From: Streptomyces sp. WP-1
GTDB lineage: Bacteria; Actinomycetota; Actinomycetes; Streptomycetales; Streptomycetaceae
Assembly: GCF_030450125.1 (NCBI RefSeq)
Contig: NZ_CP123923.1
Location: forward strand, 4,774,001 to 4,838,000
Direction of reading: 5' to 3'
DNA length: 64,000 nt
Part shown: piece by piece, positions 18,583-27,213 of the stretch
Position numbering within the stretch: position 1 is the first letter of the stretch
How the letters are laid out: each line of letters opens with the position of its first letter
Program-made: the position numbers and the translations under genes
The notes under the pieces: model-generated
Database searches by the model: none
Told to the model about the DNA's origin: nothing
Seen by the model: only the letters and a program-made list of their open reading frames with translations

Positions 18583-18829
18583 GGGTGTCCTCCATCGTTC
18601 TCGGCATACGGCTGCCGAAGCCATCAGGTGCACTACGGAGTGCGGCGCCTCCAAAGCCGGCGTGTAGAAGTACGTGTCCTTACTAGCCCTATCGGCTTTG
18701 CCTGAGCGATCGCAAGTGCATTGTGTTCATGTATGTCCGATTATGTGAGGTTGTTCGGGTGCCGGACTGCGCCAGGAAGGCGTAATGTTCGAGGGCATCA
18801 GCAAGCCACGACCTCTGGAGAGAGACGGC

Positions 18830-19216
18830 ATGGACCACGGGATGGTCGGCAGCGCACAGTCGGGCCGGCTTCTGGTGGAGGTGCGTGAAGAGGGCGCCAG
18901 CGCGGTTGTCACACCGGCGGGTGAGCTTGACCACCACACCGCCGATCTGCTGCGCGAACCCCTCGACGACCTCCTGGGCAAGGGATTCTCGCGGCTCGTG
19001 GTGGACTGCTCGCGCCTGGAGTTCTGTGACTCCACGGGGCTGAACGTCCTGCTCGGGGCCCGTTTGAAGGCGGAGGCCGCCGGTGGCGGCGTCCATCTGG
19101 CGGGAATGCAGCCCGTAGTCGCTCGCGTGTTCGAGATCACCGGAGCCGAGGCGGTCTTCACCGTCCACGACTCCGTCGCGGACGCCCTGGTCGGGGAGGG
19201 TGACGGCGCCGACTGA
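18830..19216 (+). CDS. STAS-domain anti-sigma factor antagonist
   Basis: 128 residues of SpoIIAA/RsbV type. The phosphorylatable serine is in FCDSTGLNVLLGA (Ser68 with this start); AVVTPAGELDHHTAD begins the fold. When unphosphorylated such proteins bind the anti-sigma ATPase and free the sigma factor. ATG 18830 has GGAGAGAG at ideal distance; ATG 18785, with AGGAAGG ahead, would add 15 residues and is a real alternative. It is divergent from the sigma gene, with about 250 bases between the two starts, and lies upstream of the putative anti-sigma gene. Confidence 0.9.
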   Translation: MDHGMVGSAQSGRLLVEVREEGASAVVTPAGELDHHTADLLREPLDDLLGKGFSRLVVDCSRLEFCDSTGLNVLLGARLKAEAAGGGVHLAGMQPVVARVFEITGAEAVFTVHDSVADALVGEGDGAD

Positions 19217-19574
19217 GCCCGCGATCGCGCGCGGCCGGGTGCGGTACCCGTGGGCCCCACGAAGACGGGGGTGTTCCGGCGCCCGGGTCGGGCAGGAGAG
19301 ATGCTGACGACCATCCACCGTCAAGGCGGCGTCGCCGCGCTCCGGGTGTGACATATCCGCGCGTGTGCGACGGGCTCGACCGGGCAGGAACCTGCCCGGG
19401 CAGGGCGGCCGCGAACAGGAGTGCGAGGCGTCATGCTACGGGCGGACGGGGGCTGATATGCGGATGACGGAACGGACGACGGGGCGGCGCTGCCGACGAC
19501 GGACGGACCGACCGGTGCTGGGAAGCACCGGACTGTTTAATCGTGAACTGGTGATTCGGTGAGGTGAAGCGCTG
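19217..19574. other. 358-base non-coding interval in the sigma-control module
   Basis: No convincing gene is seen. It holds a GC-rich stretch, a small inverted repeat CCGGGCAGG/CCTGCCCGG around 19380-19399 and, near the end, an AT-richer segment with TTTAATCGTGAAC, which is where the promoter of the anti-sigma gene should lie. A GAGGTG ribosome site closes the interval. Confidence 0.5.
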
Positions 19575-20159
19575 ATGAGCACCACCCGGCCCTACCCGCC
19601 GGGCGACCGCGGCCATGAGCCCAGCGGCGCTTCCGGGGTGTCCGGGTCCTCCGGGGAGGACGCGCCGGCCGGCGCTGCCATGGCGTCCGTGACGGGCGCG
19701 GCCGCGCCGCCGTCCCCGACGGACACCGGCGGCGCGGAGACGCCGCGGGGCCGGCAGGTCCGCAGACTCGGCCTCGAGGGGGCCAGCGGCGTCGTCCCGC
19801 TCGCCCGTGACTTCACCCGGCAGGCGCTGTACGACTGGGGCTGGCTGCCCGCCGCGGGCGCGGAACAGCGGGCCGCGGCGGAGGACGTGCTGCTCGTCGT
19901 CTCCGAGCTCGTCACCAACGCCTGCCTGCACGCCGAGGGCCCCGACGAGCTCGCCCTCGTCTGCGACAACAAGGTGATCCGCCTGGAGGTCACCGACCGC
20001 GGCGCCGGCCAGCCGGCTCCCCGCACCCCGCATCGCGCCGGCCGCCCCGGCGGCCACGGCATGTTCATCGTCCAGCGCCTGTGCCTGGACTGGGGTGTGG
20101 TGCGCGCCGAGGGCCGCCCCGGCAAGACGGTGTGGGCGGAGCTGGGCGCCCCGGCCTGA
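19575..20159 (+). CDS. Anti-sigma factor, RsbW-like HATPase_c
   Basis: 194 residues. A disordered N-terminus of about 60 residues (Ser/Gly/Pro/Ala-rich) precedes a GHKL kinase fold: VSELVTNACLHAEGPDEL (N-box), LEVTDRGAGQP (G1-like box) and GRPGGHGMFIVQRLCLDWG (G2 box). Such proteins bind a SigB-type sigma factor and phosphorylate the STAS antagonist on serine. It lies 358 bases downstream of the STAS gene on the same strand. ATG 19575 has GAGGTG ahead. The partners are presumed to be the two adjacent products. Confidence 0.85.
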   Translation: MSTTRPYPPGDRGHEPSGASGVSGSSGEDAPAGAAMASVTGAAAPPSPTDTGGAETPRGRQVRRLGLEGASGVVPLARDFTRQALYDWGWLPAAGAEQRAAAEDVLLVVSELVTNACLHAEGPDELALVCDNKVIRLEVTDRGAGQPAPRTPHRAGRPGGHGMFIVQRLCLDWGVVRAEGRPGKTVWAELGAPA

Positions 20160-20194
20160 CCCGGTCGACCGGCACGCCGCCCGACTCGTCGGGC

Positions 20195-20236
20195 GGCACG
20201 GCGGGCGGCCCCGATTCCGGGGCCGCCCGCCGTGCC
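20195..20236 (+). terminator. Terminator after the anti-sigma gene
   Basis: A perfect 19-bp stem, 20195-20213 with 20218-20236, loop ATTC. Confidence 0.88.
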
Positions 20237-20302
20237 GTTTCCGCATCCCCGCACAACCCCCGCAGGTACGTGTCTTCCTTCCTCGGGGCCCCAGGCGTAC
20301 CT

Positions 20303-20327
20303 TGACGGCTGACCTGATGCACCGTCA
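20303..20327 (+). promoter_or_regulatory. Inverted repeat upstream of the LPQTG surface-protein gene
   Basis: TGACGG (20303-20308) and CCGTCA (20322-20327) are separated by 13 bases; the left arm overlaps a consensus-like TTGACG at 20302. This is the most likely promoter/operator region of the surface-protein cluster, whose first start is at 20363. No clear -10 is visible. Confidence 0.4.
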
Positions 20328-20362
20328 GGAAACTGCCGGGAACGAATTGGGGTGGACCGATC

Positions 20363-21070
20363 GTGTCGTACCCGAAACGAACCGCCGCGCTCGCGTCCGC
20401 CGCGGCGCTGGCCGGGGCGGCCGTGGTGCTGACCGCGCCGGCGGCCCGAGCCGACGTGGTCGACGTCGACTACCGGTGTGAGACGCCGATCGGCGTCAAG
20501 AGCGCCGTCTCGCCGATCGACATCAAGGGCGTCCGCAGCGGCGCGGGTTACAAGGTCACGATGTCCTGGCAGAAGGGCGTCTCCTCCAGCCCCGTCGAAC
20601 TGGGCAAGGGCGCGATGAGCCCGAGCGCCACCATCGGGCTCGGCGGCGCCGACAGCGGCACCCTCCCGGTGAGCGGACCGCCCAACGCCGCCGCGATCCC
20701 CGCCAACACCCCCATCAAGATCAGCGACTTGAGCGGCACCTACACGCCCAGGAAGTCCGGCAAGGTCACCTTCACGGCGGGCACGCTCACCATCAAGGCG
20801 CTCGGTACGACGACGACCTGCACCCCCACCGGCGACCCGGGCCCCTCCCTGACACTGAACGTGACCGCGGCGGGCGGCGGTTCGGCCGGTGGCTCGTCCG
20901 GCACCACCGGCTCGTCCGGCACCACCGGTTCCGCCCCCGGCGGCACCCTCCCGCAGACCGGCCCCGACGACTCCGCCCTCGCCCTCGGCACCCTCGGCGG
21001 CACCGTGCTCCTCACCGGCGTGGCGGGCGTCCTCTGGCTGACCCGGCGCGGTCCCGCCGTACGCCGCTGA
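20363..21070 (+). CDS. Secreted, sortase-anchored surface protein (LPQTG) with one Cys-bracketed domain
   Basis: 235 residues. A signal peptide with AAALAGAAVVLTAPAARA is followed by a domain running from YRCETPIG to TTTTCTP (about residues 36-153). Its two cysteines, near the start and end, could form a disulphide. A Gly/Ser/Thr spacer then leads to LPQTG, a hydrophobic segment and the positively charged tail RRGPAVRR: a complete cell-wall sorting signal. The same domain recurs in the protein at 23110. Streptomyces sortase E usually prefers LAXTG, so LPXTG here may need another sortase; none is encoded nearby. Function unknown. Confidence 0.85.
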   Translation: MSYPKRTAALASAAALAGAAVVLTAPAARADVVDVDYRCETPIGVKSAVSPIDIKGVRSGAGYKVTMSWQKGVSSSPVELGKGAMSPSATIGLGGADSGTLPVSGPPNAAAIPANTPIKISDLSGTYTPRKSGKVTFTAGTLTIKALGTTTTCTPTGDPGPSLTLNVTAAGGGSAGGSSGTTGSSGTTGSAPGGTLPQTGPDDSALALGTLGGTVLLTGVAGVLWLTRRGPAVRR

Positions 21071-21131
21071 ACTCCGCCGCCCCGAGCCGCCGTTCGCCGC
21101 CGAAACCCGGTCACCAGCGCTGGAGCCGCCC

Positions 21132-22058
21132 ATGCCGTCCGCCGTACGCGCCCTCGGACCGCCCCTGCTGATGACGCTGACGCTGCTGGGCACCGCGTCA
21201 CCCGCCACCGCCGCCGCGTCGCCCGCCACCGCCGCCGCCGCGTCGCCCGCCACCGCGACCGTGTCGCCCGCCACCGCGACCGCGTCGCCCGCCGCCGCGC
21301 GCCCGGCCGGCTGGTCCCTCGCGCCCGTCGGCGGCCCCCGCCCGTCCTTCTACGCCGAGGGCGCCCCCGGCACCGCCCTCCAGGACACCGTCGCCGTGAC
21401 CAACCCGGCCCGCACCCCGGTGACGGTACGGCTGCGCGGCACCGGTCTGCCGGTCGTCCTCGCCAGGTCCGCGCTCACCGTCCCGGCCCGCACCCGCGCC
21501 GAGGTGCCCTTCACCGTGTCCGTGCCGTCCGGCTCCGCGCCCGGCGACCGCTCGGGCACGATCGAGGCGCGCGACGGCGCGGGCCGTACGGCGAGCGTCC
21601 CGGTACGGCTGCGGATCGCCGGGCCCCGGCTCGCCGCGCTGACCGTCGAGCAGGTGGCCCTCCACCCGGACGGCATCACGTACCAGCTGGTCAACCGGGG
21701 TACGACCGTGCTCGTACCGACCCTCGCGGTGCGCGCCGAAGGCACCTTCGGGCGGGTCCTGGACCGCGCCCCGCGCCCCCTGCCCGTCCGGCTGGCCCCG
21801 GGCACCCGGCGCACCTTCGGCGAGCCGTGGCACGGCCGCCCCTTCCTGGACCGCGTCGGCGTACGGCTGACGGTGACGGCGGGCGGGGCGCACGCCACGG
21901 CGGCCACGGCGGTCACCTTCGTGCCCCGGGGCACGCTCGGCGCCCTCGCCGGGGTCGCGGCGGCGACGGCCGCTGTCCTCGTCCGGCGGCGCAGACGTCG
22001 TACCGGAAAGCGCGAAACCCTCTCCCGCGAGGCCGAGTCGACGGGAGCGGCAGCGTGA
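21132..22058 (+). CDS. Secreted DUF916/WxL-binding-like protein with C-terminal membrane anchor
   Basis: 308 residues. Signal peptide, then a low-complexity run of near-identical ASPATA units (about residues 22-55), then an immunoglobulin-like part (RPSFYAEGAPGTALQDTVAV and VPARTRAEVPFTVSVPSG) resembling the WxL-interacting DUF916 domain. A C-terminal transmembrane helix (LGALAGVAAATAAVLV) is followed by an arginine-rich cytoplasmic tail. It is probably a surface adaptor. The stop overlaps the GTG of the next gene. The DUF916 assignment is from the overall pattern and uncertain. Confidence 0.65.
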   Translation: MPSAVRALGPPLLMTLTLLGTASPATAAASPATAAAASPATATVSPATATASPAAARPAGWSLAPVGGPRPSFYAEGAPGTALQDTVAVTNPARTPVTVRLRGTGLPVVLARSALTVPARTRAEVPFTVSVPSGSAPGDRSGTIEARDGAGRTASVPVRLRIAGPRLAALTVEQVALHPDGITYQLVNRGTTVLVPTLAVRAEGTFGRVLDRAPRPLPVRLAPGTRRTFGEPWHGRPFLDRVGVRLTVTAGGAHATAATAVTFVPRGTLGALAGVAAATAAVLVRRRRRRTGKRETLSREAESTGAAA

Positions 22059-23113
22059 GGCGGATCGTGGTCCTGGCCCTCGCGGCGCTGCTCCTGCTGC
22101 CGCTCGCGGGCCCCGCGACGGCGGCGGGCGGACCGGCCGTACGGCTGTCCGCGGCGCAGGCCGGGACCGGTGGCTCGGTCACCGTCCACGGCACCGGCTG
22201 GCGCCCGCGCACCCTGCTGATGCTGCTGGTCTGCGGCCGGGCCACGCCGTCCCGGGGTGTCGTCGGCGGCACCAACTCCTGTGCCAACGCCGACGGCCGC
22301 GCCGTCACCACCGACGCCCGGGGCGCCTTCGCCAGGAAGCTGCCGGTGGCCGAGCCGCCCGTGCCCTGCCCCTGTGTGGTGCACGTGGCCACGGTCACCG
22401 GCACCCCGGCGCAGGCGGACGCCGTCCTCGACGTCGCCGGGCACCCCGTCGCCCCGCTGCCCGCCGAGCCCTCCGGCGGGCGCCTGGCGATCCTCTCCGA
22501 CACCCGGCTGACCGGCTCCGGCTCCCCGCTGACCTGGTTCGGCGCCCCGCCGGGCCGCACCCTGGTCTTCACCGCGGGCAACCTCGGCACCACGCCCGTC
22601 AAGGACCCGGTCTTCCATGTCGGCACCGCGCACGGTGTGTTCGCCCCCGAGTGGGACGACCGGCAGTGGCACGGCACCCTCGCGCCCGGGAAGAAGGCGC
22701 GGATCGAGCTGCCGGTGGAACTGTCCGCCGGGGCGCACGGCGACTACACCGTCTCCCTCAAGTACGACGGCAAGCTCCTCGCCGAACAGCCCTGGGGCGT
22801 GGGCCGGCCCTGGGGCGTGACCCTCTTCTGGATCCTGCTCTGCCTGGTCGTACCGGCGGCCCTGTTCCGCGCCGGGATGGCGGTGGTCGACCGGGTACGC
22901 CCCCGCCGCCCGGCCGGCCCCCGCACCCCGCGCCCCCGCACCCCGCGCCCCGCCCGCCGTGCGAAGACCTCACCGCCTCCCGAACCCCCGGCCGCCGCCC
23001 TCCCGTGGTTCACCCCGGGCACGGCACCCGGCCCGCTCTCCGCACCGCACGACGACAGCCCGACGAGCCGTACGACCCCCCGTACGGCTCCCACCAGGAA
23101 GGGACCCACGTGA
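22055..23113 (+). CDS. Exported membrane-anchored protein of unknown function
   Basis: 352 residues. An N-terminal signal peptide (VVLALAALLLLPLAGPATAA) is followed by a beta-sandwich-like part starting VRLSAAQAGTGGSVTVHGTGW, similar in feel to neocarzinostatin/IPT-type folds, with several cysteines (CPC motif). A second region around residues 170-240 (TLVFTAGNLGTTPVKDPVFHVGT) reads like an immunoglobulin-like surface domain. A transmembrane helix (LFWILLCLVVPAALFRAG) and a long Pro/Arg-rich cytoplasmic tail end the protein. It overlaps both neighbours by GTGA junctions, so it is translationally coupled in a three-gene operon. I do not recognise the family. Confidence 0.65.
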   Translation: MRRIVVLALAALLLLPLAGPATAAGGPAVRLSAAQAGTGGSVTVHGTGWRPRTLLMLLVCGRATPSRGVVGGTNSCANADGRAVTTDARGAFARKLPVAEPPVPCPCVVHVATVTGTPAQADAVLDVAGHPVAPLPAEPSGGRLAILSDTRLTGSGSPLTWFGAPPGRTLVFTAGNLGTTPVKDPVFHVGTAHGVFAPEWDDRQWHGTLAPGKKARIELPVELSAGAHGDYTVSLKYDGKLLAEQPWGVGRPWGVTLFWILLCLVVPAALFRAGMAVVDRVRPRRPAGPRTPRPRTPRPARRAKTSPPPEPPAAALPWFTPGTAPGPLSAPHDDSPTSRTTPRTAPTRKGPT

Positions 23114-24390
23114 GCATGCGAAGGAGAGGTACGGCGGTGGGCGCCGCGCTGGTGCTGAGCGGCGCGGGTGCCCTGCTGGGCCTGGCCGCGACACCCGCGC
23201 AGGCGGCGACCGTGGCCTACGCCACGCACTGTGTGCCGCCCGCGGGCATCAGCCCCGTGGACGGCACGACGAAGGTCGAGATCACCGCGCCCGCGACGGC
23301 GAAGGCGGGCGAGACGGTGGACATCGTGTGGAAGTTCGTCGCGGCCGCGTCCAGGAACCCGGACATCATCGGCCTGCCCGCGAACTCGGTGCAGCCCTCG
23401 GGCGTGCTCAAGGCGGCCGGCGCGCAGACCGCCGACATCGCGATGCGGGGGACGCGGCAGAACCCCGCGATCCCCAAGGGCGCCCCGATGGTGCTGTCCG
23501 ACATGAAGGGCAGCGTGAAGCTGACGGCGCCGGGGGAGGTGACGCTGACGCCGGACGCGTACACGGTGAACGCGATGTCGACGGACACGAAGTGCACTCC
23601 GAAGGAGACGGTTCAGCAGTCGGCGACGATCAAGGTGACGGCAGCGGACGGCACCCCCACCCCCACCCCCACGCCCACTCCGACGCCGACCCCCACCGCC
23701 ACGCTCACCCCTACCCCCACCCCGTCCACGACGGGCGGCACCGGCCAGAGCGACTTCACCGGCAAGGAGGTGCGGATCCCCTACGCGTGCAAGACCCCGA
23801 TCGGCGACAAGAGCGCCACCTCGCCGGTGCGGATCGACGCGAGGAGGAACGGCGGGGACTACGCCCTCACCGTGCGCTTCGAGAAGTCGGTGATGGACAG
23901 CCCCGCCGACATCCCCGCGGGCTCCGTGAAGCCGTCCATGGAGGTGGTCGTCGGCGGCGCGGACAAGGGCACGGTCCCTGTGGCGGGCCCCGCCAACGCC
24001 GCCCCCATCAAGTCCGGTGACCCCATCGCGATCCCCGACCTCACCGGCACCTACAAACCCGGCGCGACCGGCTCCTCGACCCTCTCCCCGGGCGTCCTGA
24101 CGATCAACGCCCTGGGCACGACGACCACCTGCACCCCGGCCGCCACACAGGTCTCCCTCACCCTGGACACGAGCGGTCAGCCGGGCGGCACTTCGGGCGG
24201 ATCCTCCACCTCCGGCGGCTCGACGGGAGCCACCACCACGGGCTCCACCACGGGCTCCACCTCCGGCGGCCTGGCCGACACGGGCGCGAACGACCACGAG
24301 ACCCTGAAGGCCCTGGGCCTGGTGGCGGGCACGGCGACCCTCCTGGGCACCGCGATCTTCACCTTCATGCCACGACGCCGGACGCGCTAG
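23110..24390 (+). CDS. Secreted, sortase-anchored protein (LADTG) with two Cys-bracketed domains
   Basis: 426 residues. Signal peptide ending near AQAAT, a first domain from THCVPPAG to DTKCTP, a (TP)n linker of about 25 residues, and a second domain from YACKTPIG to TTTTCTP. The second domain is clearly homologous to that of the protein at 20363 (shared TPIG.KSA.SP, VPVAGP-like and TINALGTTTTCTP-like segments). A Gly/Ser/Thr spacer precedes LADTG, a hydrophobic helix and RRRTR, a class E-type (LAXTG) sorting signal. GTG 23110 has AGGAAGGGA ahead; ATG 23116 is possible. It is last in the operon, followed by a terminator. Confidence 0.85.
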   Translation: MSMRRRGTAVGAALVLSGAGALLGLAATPAQAATVAYATHCVPPAGISPVDGTTKVEITAPATAKAGETVDIVWKFVAAASRNPDIIGLPANSVQPSGVLKAAGAQTADIAMRGTRQNPAIPKGAPMVLSDMKGSVKLTAPGEVTLTPDAYTVNAMSTDTKCTPKETVQQSATIKVTAADGTPTPTPTPTPTPTPTATLTPTPTPSTTGGTGQSDFTGKEVRIPYACKTPIGDKSATSPVRIDARRNGGDYALTVRFEKSVMDSPADIPAGSVKPSMEVVVGGADKGTVPVAGPANAAPIKSGDPIAIPDLTGTYKPGATGSSTLSPGVLTINALGTTTTCTPAATQVSLTLDTSGQPGGTSGGSSTSGGSTGATTTGSTTGSTSGGLADTGANDHETLKALGLVAGTATLLGTAIFTFMPRRRTR

Positions 24391-24432
24391 CCAACCTGTG
24401 TCTTTCGGGGGCGCGGGGAACCCCGCGGAAAA

Positions 24433-24477
24433 CCGAGAGGGCCGCCACACCCACCCGGGGTGCGACGGCCCTCTCGG
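24433..24477. terminator. Bidirectional terminator between the surface operon and the POT gene
   Basis: The outer stem CCGAGAGGGCCG (24433-24444) pairs with CGGCCCTCTCGG (24466-24477); a smaller inner CACCC/GGGTG stem sits inside. Just upstream, at about 24409-24425, is GGGGGCGCGGGGAACCCCG, a fragment resembling a common Streptomyces intergenic repeat. Confidence 0.85.
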
Positions 24478-24491
24478 CCAAGTCCCAGCGA

Positions 24492-25997
24492 CTAGCGCAC
24501 GTCGCCCATCAGCTTGTTCACCTTGCCGCGGTACATCCACACCGCCACACCGGCGAGCACCGCGAGGACGGCCTCCAGCATCACGAAGCCCATCTTGTCC
24601 AGGTTCACCCCGCCGACCGCCGGGTTCGACAGCAACGCGGTCACGGAGTCGCCCGCGGTGACCGCGAGGAACCAGACGCCCATCATCTGCGAGGCGTACT
24701 TCTTCGGCGCCATCTTCGTCGTCACCGACAGACCCACCGGCGACAGCGTCAGCTCACCGACGGTCTGCAGGAAGTAGATGCCGACCAGCCACATCGCCGC
24801 GGCCTTGTGGCCGTCCTGCGCGATGGACAGCGGGGCGAGGAACACGAAGAAGGAAGCGCCGACCAGCACCAGGCCGGAGGAGAACTTCACGATCGTGCTC
24901 GGCTCCTTGCCGCTCCGGTTCAGCCACAGCCACAGCCAGGCGAAGACCGGCGCGAGGGCCATGATCATGACCGGGTTGACCGACTGGTACCAGGAGACCG
25001 GGAAGTTCCAGCCGGCGATCGTGTTCTTGGCGGAGGCATCGGCGAACAGCGACAGGGTCGAACCGCCCTGGTCGTAGATCATCCAGAAGACCGCGGCGGC
25101 CACGAAGAACCAGACGTACGCGCGGACCTTCGAGCGCTCCTCGCCGTCGAGGTCCTTGTCGCGCAGGATCCGGCCGATGACCAGGATCGGCACGATGAGA
25201 CCGATGAGGGTCAGCGGGATCAGCGCCCAGTTCAGGGTGAAGTGACCGGTGAAGCCGACGATGCCGTAGAAGACCGCGGCGATGGCCAGCCAGATCAGGC
25301 CCTTGCGCAGGGTGGTGGCCTTCTCCTGGGCCGTCATCGGCGTCGGGACGACCTTGCTCTGCTCGCTCAGGTGGCGGCCGCCCAGCAGGTACTGGGTCAG
25401 ACCCAGCGCCATGCCGAGCGCGGCCAGCGCGAAGCCGAAGTGCCAGTTGACGTTCTCACCGATGGTGCCGATGACCAGCGGAGCGACGAACGCGCCCAGG
25501 TTGATGCCGATGTAGAAGAGCGTGAAGCCACCGTCGCGGCGCGGGTCCTTCGGGCCGTCGTACAGGTGGCCGACCATCGTGGAGATGTTGGCCTTCAGCA
25601 GACCGGAGCCGATGGCGACCAGCACCAGGCCGACGAAGAAGCTCGCGGCGGCCGGCAGGGCCAGGCACAGATGGCCCAGCATGATGATCAGACCCGCGAC
25701 CGCGACCGTCTTACGGGGGCCGAGGAGCCGGTCGGCGACCCAGCCGCCGGGCAGCGCGAGCAGGTACACGAGCGACAGGTAGACGGAGTAGATCGCCGTC
25801 GCCGTGCCCGCGGACAGGTGCAGACCACCCGGGGCCACCAGGTAGAGGGGGAGCAGGGCCCGCATGCCGTAGTAGGAGAACCGCTCCCACATCTCGGTCA
25901 TGAACAGAGTGGCCAGGCCGCGGGGGTGGCCGAAGAAGGTCTTCTCGGTGCCGGGGGTGCCCGGGTGGACCGAGTCCTTCGTCAGGCTGGACGCCAT
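24492..25997 (-). CDS. POT/PTR-family proton-coupled oligopeptide transporter
   Basis: About 501 residues with 12-14 membrane spans. The POT signature is explicit: FMTEMWERFSYYGMRALLPLYL (ExxERxxYY), then GGWVADRLLGPRK, FTLFYIGINLGAF, and late in the protein GELTLSPVGLSVTTKMAP. It imports di- and tripeptides with protons. ATG 25997 follows AAGGAAC; a longer frame to 26090 has no support. It is divergent from a two-component system, with about 500 bases between, which may link peptide uptake to that regulator. Confidence 0.95.
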   Translation of the reverse strand: MASSLTKDSVHPGTPGTEKTFFGHPRGLATLFMTEMWERFSYYGMRALLPLYLVAPGGLHLSAGTATAIYSVYLSLVYLLALPGGWVADRLLGPRKTVAVAGLIIMLGHLCLALPAAASFFVGLVLVAIGSGLLKANISTMVGHLYDGPKDPRRDGGFTLFYIGINLGAFVAPLVIGTIGENVNWHFGFALAALGMALGLTQYLLGGRHLSEQSKVVPTPMTAQEKATTLRKGLIWLAIAAVFYGIVGFTGHFTLNWALIPLTLIGLIVPILVIGRILRDKDLDGEERSKVRAYVWFFVAAAVFWMIYDQGGSTLSLFADASAKNTIAGWNFPVSWYQSVNPVMIMALAPVFAWLWLWLNRSGKEPSTIVKFSSGLVLVGASFFVFLAPLSIAQDGHKAAAMWLVGIYFLQTVGELTLSPVGLSVTTKMAPKKYASQMMGVWFLAVTAGDSVTALLSNPAVGGVNLDKMGFVMLEAVLAVLAGVAVWMYRGKVNKLMGDVR

Positions 25998-26495
25998 GGT
26001 CGTTCCTTGCTGGTCGGGACGCGCGATGGAGCGTTGCGCGCCCGGTGGGGGTAGCGGCCGGCACCGGCGGGGTCGGTCGTCCGCCCCCAACGCCCGGGGG
26101 GAGTCCGCTCCGGATCACGAAGCGGTGGACGGCGACCACCGGGATCCACGCTCCGTGACGCGACGATGCGTCCGGAGCCCGGCCAGAGGTCATTCCTTTC
26201 AAGGCCGGTCGGACCCGACCGGCCCGCACACAAGAAGGACCTTCAGCGTCAATGCCCGCCAAAGGTCCCCGGGTGTACTACAGGCGTTCACGTCACTGTA
26301 CGTCAGGACACCGCCCGGTATGGAAGGACTTGAGACGCGGATCACAGGTGTCGAGGGAACCGCGCGACGGAATTCGAAGGCCCCTTCTACGATCGCATCC
26401 CACAGGTGATGGTTCGTACCGCGGGGCACCCCAGGTAAGAATCCCGGGAGCCGATCACACCCCGGCACCGCACGTGGGCGGTCTACCATCACCTC
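25998..26495. other. 498-base divergent intergenic region, POT transporter / two-component system
   Basis: No gene is seen. GGCCGGTCGG (26203-26212) and CCGACCGGCC (26215-26224) form a near-perfect palindrome with a 2-base centre, in what would be the leader of the leftward POT transcript. CACGTCACTGTACGTCAGG, around 26289-26307, contains the direct repeat ACGTCA. At the right end TACCAT (26484-26489) is a -10-like hexamer six bases from the response-regulator ATG, with no Shine-Dalgarno sequence, suggesting a leaderless transcript. Confidence 0.5.
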
Positions 26496-27173
26496 ATGAC
26501 CCGTGTACTGCTCGCCGAGGACGACGCGTCCATCTCGGAGCCGCTGGCCCGCGCCCTGCGCCGGGAAGGTTACGAGGTCGAGGTGCGCGAGGACGGACCC
26601 ACCGCGCTCGACGCCGGAATGCAGGGGGGCGTCGATCTGGTCGTACTCGACCTCGGCCTGCCCGGCATGGACGGCCTGGAGGTCGCCCGCCGGCTGCGCG
26701 CCGACGGCCACACCGTGCCGATCCTCATCCTGACCGCGCGGGCCGACGAGGTGGACACCGTCGTCGGCCTGGACGCGGGCGCCGACGACTACGTCACCAA
26801 GCCCTTCCGCCTCGCCGAACTGCTCGCCCGCGTACGGGCCCTGCTGCGCCGCGGCGCCGCCGAGCCGCAGCAGCCGCCGGCCACCCACGGCGTGCGCATC
26901 GACGTGGAGTCGCACCGCGCGTGGATGGGCGACGAGGAACTCCAGCTCACCGCCAAGGAGTTCGACCTGCTGCGGGTGCTGGTGCGCGACGCCGGCCGCG
27001 TGGTGACGCGCGACCAGCTGATGCGCGAGGTCTGGGACACCACCTGGTGGTCGTCCACCAAGACCCTCGACATGCACATCTCCTGGCTGCGCAAGAAGCT
27101 CGGCGACGACGCGGCCAACCCCCGCTACATCGCCACGGTCCGGGGCGTGGGCTTCCGCTTCGAGAAGAGCTGA
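26496..27173 (+). CDS. OmpR/PhoB-family response regulator
   Basis: 225 residues. Receiver domain with acidic pocket E8/D9/D10, phospho-acceptor D52 in VVLDLGLPGMDG, threonine in ILTARAD and lysine in YVTKPFR. A C-terminal winged helix covers about residues 130-225 (LTAKEFDLLRVLVRDAG, VWDTTWWSSTKTLDMHISWLRKKLG, YIATVRGVGFRFE). It partners the histidine kinase 40 bases downstream. No ribosome site is visible before the ATG, consistent with leaderless translation. Confidence 0.95.
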   Translation: MTRVLLAEDDASISEPLARALRREGYEVEVREDGPTALDAGMQGGVDLVVLDLGLPGMDGLEVARRLRADGHTVPILILTARADEVDTVVGLDAGADDYVTKPFRLAELLARVRALLRRGAAEPQQPPATHGVRIDVESHRAWMGDEELQLTAKEFDLLRVLVRDAGRVVTRDQLMREVWDTTWWSSTKTLDMHISWLRKKLGDDAANPRYIATVRGVGFRFEKS

Positions 27174-27213
27174 GCCCCGACCGGGGTCCGGCGGTCACCT
27201 CAGGTAACGGAAC

